Under the pieces are notes generated by a model. It had not been told where the DNA came from. It did not search any database and was given only the letters and a program-made list of their open reading frames with translations. Position numbers and translations under genes: made by a program. DNA of 64,000 nt from DYFC01 sp041658585 (lineage in GTDB: Bacteria; Nitrospirota; Thermodesulfovibrionia; Thermodesulfovibrionales; SM23-35): contig JBAZZX010000003.1 of assembly GCA_041658585.1 (NCBI GenBank), forward strand, positions 1-64,000. The letters are read 5' to 3'. The first letter of the stretch is position 1. The number at the start of each line of letters is the position of its first letter. Shown here one piece after another: positions 59,485 through 64,000 of this stretch.

Positions 59485-59863
59485 CGCTCTCGAGCTTTGC
59501 TTGGTTGAATTCTTTCAGCTCCACAATGAGCTGCGCTTCGGCTATAATCCCAAGCTGAACAAGGGCTTCTCCAAAAAAGATGTAGCCGTCTTGCTGTTCC
59601 TTTAGAAGCGCCCTGACCTGCTCTATCGTCAGATAGTTTTCTCTGACGGCAATCTCTCCGAATTTCTCATAGGTGTCTTCCTGAAGGATCAGGATTATTT
59701 CTACTTCTTCGCCGGTAAGCAGTCCCTTTGATCTGGCAAGTTGTCCTATCAGGAGGTTGGTGCTTTTTTGAAGAATCCTGGCGTTGATAATATCCGTTGC
59801 CGTTATCAGTTTTTTGTCGAGGAGGAAGCGCCCGAATTTCAGGTACTTGTATTCGCTGCTCAT
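59474..59863 (-). CDS. Standalone MshEN/GspE-N-like protein
   Basis: The 129-residue protein carries repeated motifs like those in the N-terminal domains of GspE/PilB/MshE secretion ATPases: FGRFLLDKKLITATDIINARILQ, IGQLARSKGLLTGEEVEIILILQ, FGEIAVRENYLTIEQVRALLKEQ and FGEALVQLGIIAEAQLIVELKEF. That domain binds c-di-GMP in some proteins. There is no ATPase domain here. It could be a receiver-like adaptor; the binding residues cannot be confirmed by eye. Confidence 0.65.
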   Translation of the reverse strand: MSSEYKYLKFGRFLLDKKLITATDIINARILQKSTNLLIGQLARSKGLLTGEEVEIILILQEDTYEKFGEIAVRENYLTIEQVRALLKEQQDGYIFFGEALVQLGIIAEAQLIVELKEFNQAKLESATS

Positions 59864-59967
59864 GGATAAATAATAATAAAAGCGAAGGGGTTTGGCAACT
59901 ATGCGACCCGGAACAGAGTTCGCTATGAATAATCCGGGATGAACGGTTATGCTGAATTGTAATCCTT

Positions 59968-60082
59968 CAGTTACGGGTTTAATCCCCTCCTTTGCAAGGA
60001 GGGGAAGGGGTGGTTTTAATTATTTTTCAAAAATCCCTCCAACCTCCCCTTGCAAAGGGGAGGATTTCTCAACCCATAACTG
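59968..60082 (+). repeat. 115-bp MITE-like palindrome
   Basis: CAGTTACGGGTTTAATCCCC at 59968 and its near-complement (ending AACCCATAACTG at 60082) form imperfect ends of about 35 bases. Inner CCTTTGCAAGG-type blocks make a second palindrome. The element lies in the intergenic stretch 59864-60150. Confidence 0.8.
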
Positions 60083-60110
60083 AATGCTTACACTGAATAT
60101 ATTTTTCAGG

Positions 60111-60140
60111 TTGACAAACAATTCTTTTACTACCTATACT
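60111..60140 (+). promoter_or_regulatory. Promoter of the TPR protein gene
   Basis: TTGACA (60111-60116) and TATACT (60135-60140) are separated by 18 bases. The expected transcription start is only about 4 bases before ATG 60151, so the mRNA may be leaderless or nearly so. Confidence 0.7.
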
Positions 60141-60150
60141 TTTAAGAAAT

Positions 60151-60858
60151 ATGGAACAACTTACAAATGAACTCCATGATCGAGCTATACAGCTTTTTGA
60201 GGAGGGAAAATACTCTGAAGCCGAACCCCTTTTAAAGAATGTCATCAGCGCAAATCCCGGATATGCCGATGTCCATAACAAGCTCGGTATGATTTTCCAT
60301 CTGAAAGGCGATTTCAGACAGGCTGCAGCCTATTTCAAGCGGGCCCTCGAAATAAATCCCAATTATACCGAAGCCTCGTTAAACCTTGTCATTGCGTATA
60401 ATGATATGGGCGAGTTTAAAAAAGCCCGGGAGGTTTTTTCCCTTGCCGCGCAGAGGGCGCATCCGACGCCAGCCGCTATTGATCCGTTTATCGCCGGAAA
60501 GATCGCCAACGAGCATTTCAAGATCGGTAATATATATCTTGATTTCGGCATGAACGATGAAGCGATAGAAGAATTCAATAAAGCAATAAAGCTGTTTCCA
60601 CGGCTTCCGGACGTGCTCACAAAGCTTGGAATGGCATTGAGAAATAAAGGACGCCTGGAAGACGCCATTTCACATTTTGCAAAGGCAAAAGAACTGAATC
60701 CCGAATACGGACCGGCGCGGGTCCAACTCGGCCTGAGCTATTACATTAAAGGGCTTACAAGGCTTGCCTTTGAGGAATGGGAAAAGGCGATTAAAAAGAT
60801 CCCGGAACTGAAAGAAGCAAAAACCTATCTGAGTCTTCTGAAAAAGGGAGAAAAGTAG
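60151..60858 (+). CDS. TPR-repeat protein
   Basis: The 235-residue protein has about six TPRs (YSEAEPLLKNVISANPGYADVHNKLGMIFHLKGDFRQAAAYFKRALEINPNYTEASLNL and so on), interrupted by a 25-residue linker near 100-125. There is no signal peptide or membrane helix, so it is a cytosolic scaffold. It is followed six bases after its stop by the oppD-like gene, which may share its transcript, but no functional link is shown. Confidence 0.85.
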   Translation: MEQLTNELHDRAIQLFEEGKYSEAEPLLKNVISANPGYADVHNKLGMIFHLKGDFRQAAAYFKRALEINPNYTEASLNLVIAYNDMGEFKKAREVFSLAAQRAHPTPAAIDPFIAGKIANEHFKIGNIYLDFGMNDEAIEEFNKAIKLFPRLPDVLTKLGMALRNKGRLEDAISHFAKAKELNPEYGPARVQLGLSYYIKGLTRLAFEEWEKAIKKIPELKEAKTYLSLLKKGEK

Positions 60859-60864
60859 CCTGTC

Positions 60865-61833
60865 GTGTCCCTCCTCACCGTCAGGGACCTTACCATATCA
60901 TTCAGAGCGAAAAAGCATCCTTTACAGATAGTAACCAATCTAAATTTTTCGATAGACAGGTCCGAGGTTTTCGGTCTTGTCGGAGAGAGCGGCTGCGGCA
61001 AAAGCCTAACTGCCCTGTCTATTATGGGAATCCTCCCGCAGAATGCCGTTTCCGAAGGCGAGATTTTTTATAACGGGAGAAACCTTCTGAAGCTTGACAA
61101 CGAGTCGATGAGAAAGTTGAGGGGGAAAGAACTCTCAATGATCTTTCAGGAGCCGATGACCTCTTTGAATCCCGTGCTCACCATCGGGTATCAGATATCC
61201 GAAATGCTCACAACCCACGAGGGATTTTCAACAAAGGAGGCTATGGGCAGGGCGACGGAACTCCTTAGAGCTGTACGTATACCTTCGCCCGAGATCAGGG
61301 TCAGGGAATATCCACATCAGATGTCCGGGGGCATGAGACAGAGGGTCATGATAGCAATAGCTATCGCCTGCAACCCCTCCCTTCTGATTGCCGACGAGCC
61401 GACTACGGCGCTGGATGTTACGATTCAGGCCCAAATACTTGAACTCCTCATGGACCTCAAACAGGAAAAGAATATGTCGATTTTATTGATAACACATGAT
61501 ATTGCAGTTATAGCGGAAAATGCGGACAGGGCTGCTGTAATGTATGCCGGAAGAATTATGGAGGCGTCACGGGTATCGAATATCTTGTCTGACCCTAAAC
61601 ATCCTTATACCATCGGACTCCTTGAATCCCTCCCAAAAACGAAAGGCATTCCCCTCAAACCTATTCCAGGCTCAGTTCCCCGGCCTGACCGGCTTCCTCC
61701 GGGGTGCAAGTTTTCGGACAGGTGCGGTTATAAGATTTCCGACTGTCTGAAAGAAGAGCCTGTTTTAAGAGAGATTTCCCCCGGTCATTTCTCAAGGTGT
61801 ATCAGGGCGGAGGAAATGAAATGGGAATTATAG
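60865..61833 (+). CDS. Peptide/nickel ABC transporter ATP-binding protein (DppD/OppD)
   Basis: The 322-residue ATPase has VGESGCGKSLTALSIMG (Walker A), the signature MSGGMRQRVMIAIAI, DEPTTALDVTIQAQI (Walker B) and LLITHDIAVIAE (switch histidine). It ends with an oligopeptide/dipeptide C-terminal domain with cysteines (GCKFSDRCGYKISDC). It pairs with the next gene as the two ATPases of an importer. The start is GTG 60865; no other start fits the N terminus. Confidence 0.92.
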   Translation: MSLLTVRDLTISFRAKKHPLQIVTNLNFSIDRSEVFGLVGESGCGKSLTALSIMGILPQNAVSEGEIFYNGRNLLKLDNESMRKLRGKELSMIFQEPMTSLNPVLTIGYQISEMLTTHEGFSTKEAMGRATELLRAVRIPSPEIRVREYPHQMSGGMRQRVMIAIAIACNPSLLIADEPTTALDVTIQAQILELLMDLKQEKNMSILLITHDIAVIAENADRAAVMYAGRIMEASRVSNILSDPKHPYTIGLLESLPKTKGIPLKPIPGSVPRPDRLPPGCKFSDRCGYKISDCLKEEPVLREISPGHFSRCIRAEEMKWEL

Positions 61834-62771
61834 ACGTAGAGGACCTGAAAAAACACTTCCCTGTTAAGAAAAAAGCATTTTCAAAACAGGAATGGCTGAA
61901 GGCCGTGGACGGCGTTACTTTTTCGGTCAAAGACGGCGCCGTCTCCTCTTTGGTAGGTGAAAGCGGATCCGGAAAATCCACAGTGGCAAGGCTCATCCTC
62001 AGACTGACCCCGCCGACTTCGGGAAAGATTTCATTCCAGGGCAATGATATTCAGACGCTGAAGGGAGATTCACTCCGGCAATTCAGGAAATCGGTCCAGA
62101 TCATTTTTCAGGACCCTTTTGCGTCATTGAATCCGAGAATGACCGTTTTTGATACCGTCTCGGAACCCTTGAAAGTGCATAAGCTCGTCGATAGATCCGG
62201 ATACGGCGACTATGTTGTCAACCTTCTCGGCAAGGTAGGGCTGCAGGCAGACGCCATGAACCGTTATCCTCACGAATTCAGCGGCGGCCAGCGCCAGAGG
62301 ATATGCATTGCGCGGGCGCTTGCAGTATCTCCAAAGGTGCTCATTGCCGATGAACCCCTTTCTGCGCTGGATGTATCAATTCAGGCGCAGATACTGAATA
62401 TACTTCAGGAATTGCAGAGAGAATCGAAGATATCCTTCCTTTTTATAAGCCACGATCTGAGGGTGGTCCGATACTTCAGTGACGAGGTGGCGGTTATGTA
62501 TCTCGGAAAGATTGTTGAACATGCAAAGACTGAAGACCTCTTCAATAACCCTTTACACCCCTATACGATTGAGTTGCTTTCTTCGGCGCCCAAAATAAAA
62601 CCTGACGGCAAGAAAAGAAAGATACTGAAGGGTGATGTTCCAAGCCCGATAAATATCCCGCTCGGCTGCCCTTTCCATCCAAGATGTCCTCAAAGAATAA
62701 ACGTCTGCGATCAGATTGTGCCCGAAATAAAGCGGTTGGAAGGCAGACTCGTTTCATGCCATCTATTCTGA
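61821..62771 (+). CDS. Peptide/nickel ABC transporter ATP-binding protein (DppF/OppF)
   Basis: The start at ATG 61821, inside the oppD tail, gives 316 residues. VGESGSGKSTVARLILRL (Walker A), HEFSGGQRQRICIARAL (signature), DEPLSALDVSIQAQIL (Walker B) and FISHDLRVVRYF (switch) are intact, and the C-terminal cysteine-containing GCPFHPRCPQRINVC domain is present. It overlaps oppD by 13 bases. Its end overlaps the convergent permease gene. Confidence 0.92.
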   Translation: MGIIDVEDLKKHFPVKKKAFSKQEWLKAVDGVTFSVKDGAVSSLVGESGSGKSTVARLILRLTPPTSGKISFQGNDIQTLKGDSLRQFRKSVQIIFQDPFASLNPRMTVFDTVSEPLKVHKLVDRSGYGDYVVNLLGKVGLQADAMNRYPHEFSGGQRQRICIARALAVSPKVLIADEPLSALDVSIQAQILNILQELQRESKISFLFISHDLRVVRYFSDEVAVMYLGKIVEHAKTEDLFNNPLHPYTIELLSSAPKIKPDGKKRKILKGDVPSPINIPLGCPFHPRCPQRINVCDQIVPEIKRLEGRLVSCHLF

Positions 62772-63617
62772 TTCCGCTCCCCATAATCTCGGATCAAGGG
62801 CGTCCCTGACCCCTTCGCCGAGAAGATTATATCCGAGCACGGTGATCAGAATTGCAAGCCCCGGAAAAACGGAAAGCCACCACGCCGTTTCCATGTTGTC
62901 CTTTCCTAATGTAAGTATGTTCCCCCAGCTTGGAGTCGGAGGCTGAACGCCTATTCCCAAAAAGCTCAGGGACGACTCTACAAGCACGGCGCCTGCAATG
63001 CCGAGAACGGCCGAGACAAGCACCGGCGCAAGGCTGTTCACCATTATATGCCTGAAGATAATCCGCATATTGCTTGCCCCGACAGCCCTGGCGGCAAGCA
63101 CATATTCACGTTCCTTTAATGACAGGAACTCCGCCCTTACAAGACGGGCAACTCCCATCCATGAAGTAATGCCTATGATTATCATAATGTTCCATATGCT
63201 TGATCCGATGAATGCTATTACCGCAAGGATCAGGAAAAAAGTAGGAACAGACAGCATGATATCGATAAATCTCATGATGATCCTGTCCATCCATCCCCCG
63301 TAATATCCTGAGAGAGACCCGAATATCATTCCCATAACAACGGATATGCCGACGGCAACAAAACCGACTGATAAGGATATCTGCGACCCCCATATCATCC
63401 TGCTTAAAACATCCCTGCCCAGATCATCCGTGCCAAGGGGGTGTTGTATGCCCGGCGGTTCAAGGATGTGTTTTCTGTCAATATCATTGGGATCGTATGG
63501 AGAGACAAGGGGCGCCAGTATTGCGACAAAGAAAAGAAAGGCCACGATAATGCCGCCTGCCACTGCAAGTTTATTCCTGCTGAACCTTTTCCAGAACAAT
63601 CTCTTGGGCGAATCCAT
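62763..63617 (-). CDS. Peptide ABC transporter permease (DppC/OppC)
   Basis: The 284-residue permease starts with a cytoplasmic segment and TM1 (about 15-38). YDPNDIDRKHILEPPGIQHPLGTDDLGRDVLSRMIWGSQISLSVG follows, and the EAA-loop motif reads VLAARAVGASNMRIIFRHIMVNSLAPV (about 165-190). Length and motifs fit DppC. It lies four bases after dppB on the minus strand, convergent with oppDF, whose end it overlaps. Confidence 0.92.
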   Translation of the reverse strand: MDSPKRLFWKRFSRNKLAVAGGIIVAFLFFVAILAPLVSPYDPNDIDRKHILEPPGIQHPLGTDDLGRDVLSRMIWGSQISLSVGFVAVGISVVMGMIFGSLSGYYGGWMDRIIMRFIDIMLSVPTFFLILAVIAFIGSSIWNIMIIIGITSWMGVARLVRAEFLSLKEREYVLAARAVGASNMRIIFRHIMVNSLAPVLVSAVLGIAGAVLVESSLSFLGIGVQPPTPSWGNILTLGKDNMETAWWLSVFPGLAILITVLGYNLLGEGVRDALDPRLWGAESE

Positions 63618-63621
63618 TTTC

Positions 63622-64000
63622 TTACTTTGCCCTTATCCTCGGATCTGCAAGCATATAACCGATATCAGCCAGCAGATTGCCCGCCAGTGTTAGTACGCCC
63701 CCGATTGTGAGAAGGCTCATCACCATCGGATAATCCCGCGTCATAACGCTCATAAAAAACATCTGCCCCATGCCGGGTATCCCGAAGATGCTCTCCATTA
63801 TCACGCTTCCTCCTATCAGGCCGGGGACTGAAAGTCCGATCAATGTGATAAGCGGCAGGATGGCATTTTTTAGCGCATGGTTATAGATCACCTTTTTTTC
63901 AGGAAGGCCCTTTGCCCGTGCAACGGTAATATAATCCTGCCTTATGACCTCAAGCATGCTGCTCCTCATATACCGTGAATCTCCGGCAAGACCGGTAAAG
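63622..64000 (-). CDS. Peptide ABC transporter permease (DppB/OppB), C-terminal part
   Basis: The frame enters from the right edge of the window. It reads LAGDSRYMRSSMLEVIRQDYITVARAKGLPEKKVIYNHALKNAILPLITLIG (EAA loop) and ends with membrane helices and DPRIRAK. The N-terminal half lies outside. It is the first visible gene of a dppBC pair on the minus strand; no substrate-binding protein is seen in the window. Confidence 0.9.
   Translation of the reverse strand, partial: FTGLAGDSRYMRSSMLEVIRQDYITVARAKGLPEKKVIYNHALKNAILPLITLIGLSVPGLIGGSVIMESIFGIPGMGQMFFMSVMTRDYPMVMSLLTIGGVLTLAGNLLADIGYMLADPRIRAK

Noticed and set aside
1..64000. CRISPR arrays
   Set aside because: No series of regularly spaced 24-37-bp repeats was seen; the only tandem repeats are the TPR-coding units, the TCATCCC heptamers and the lysine-rich repeat.

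Overview
The window looks like chromosomal DNA of a Gram-negative, menaquinone-using bacterium. Supporting points are outer-membrane and LPS-linked genes (a LapA/LapB-type protein, an AsmA family protein, a SurA-type periplasmic protein), a futalosine-route menaquinone operon, one 16S rRNA 5' end, and heavy use of AGA/AGG arginine codons in the core genes. The combination resembles Nitrospirota (Thermodesulfovibrionia-like) or a neighbouring deltaproteobacterial lineage. That assignment is an inference from gene content and style, not a database result.

Layout. 1-9.3 kb is ordinary core: the end of an rRNA operon on the minus strand, a metallo-hydrolase, murJ and a TrkA-type K+ channel (minus), then trpC-trpF, queF, and the classical rpmH-rnpA-yidD-yidC-mnmE block. 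9.3-10.6 kb is a gene graveyard with one intact RelE-type toxin-antitoxin pair. 10.6-19.3 kb is an integrated element in a tRNA-Leu(CAA) gene. It has duplicated tRNA 5' halves, 11-bp-phased arm sites at both ends, a filamentous-phage gene II/X-type replication initiator with hairpins just upstream, an AlpA-like regulator, a tyrosine integrase, and cargo that includes a trypsin-TPR protein, a DUF4145 protein and unknown proteins. 19.4-21.5 kb is an AbiE-like pair with inverted-repeat operators. 21.7-29.3 kb is core again: a LapA-LapB fusion, rsfS (with no normal start codon), nadD, proA, mutL, miaA, hfq, a SurA-N protein and tRNA-Leu(GAG).

29.3-34.8 kb is accessory: phased repeats next to the tRNA, an AAA ATPase plus a DUF4435/TOPRIM-like gene (a PARIS-like defence pair whose second gene is frameshifted at a T11 run), a REP-type transposase with 19-bp terminal inverted repeats, a pentapeptide protein and remnants. 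34.9-42.9 kb holds a divergent long RelA/SpoT-type protein with an intact HD hydrolase site but no synthetase motifs, a lysine-rich repeat protein, a UvrD/PcrA helicase, hisF and hisA separated by a MITE, and a DUF3108 protein. 42.9-44.9 kb is a small decayed island in tRNA-Val(CAC) carrying a Phd-like antitoxin and a Panacea (PanAT-like) toxin-antitoxin pair.

45-50.9 kb carries an AsmA-like gene bracketed by inverted MITE copies, mgsA and a PAS-GAF histidine kinase. 51.1-59.5 kb is a continuous operon: a TetR-type regulator with a palindromic operator, then UbiD (MqnL-like), UbiA-type prenyltransferase (MqnP-like), UbiX, MqnE, MqnA, MqnC, an MTAP/PNP-family phosphorylase and UbiE/MenG. This is nearly a complete futalosine menaquinone pathway under one local regulator. 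59.5-64 kb has an MshEN-like protein, a TPR protein and peptide ABC transporter genes split into two convergent pairs (D-F plus, C-B minus).

The strongest leads for novelty are the gene II-Rep integrative element and its cargo, the repeated signature of 11-bp-phased direct repeats beside three different tRNA genes, the PARIS-like pair bounded by integron-like core sites, the Panacea pair, and the TetR-led menaquinone operon. At least five MITE-like families (166 bp, about 140 bp, 138 bp, 151 bp, 115 bp) lie between genes.
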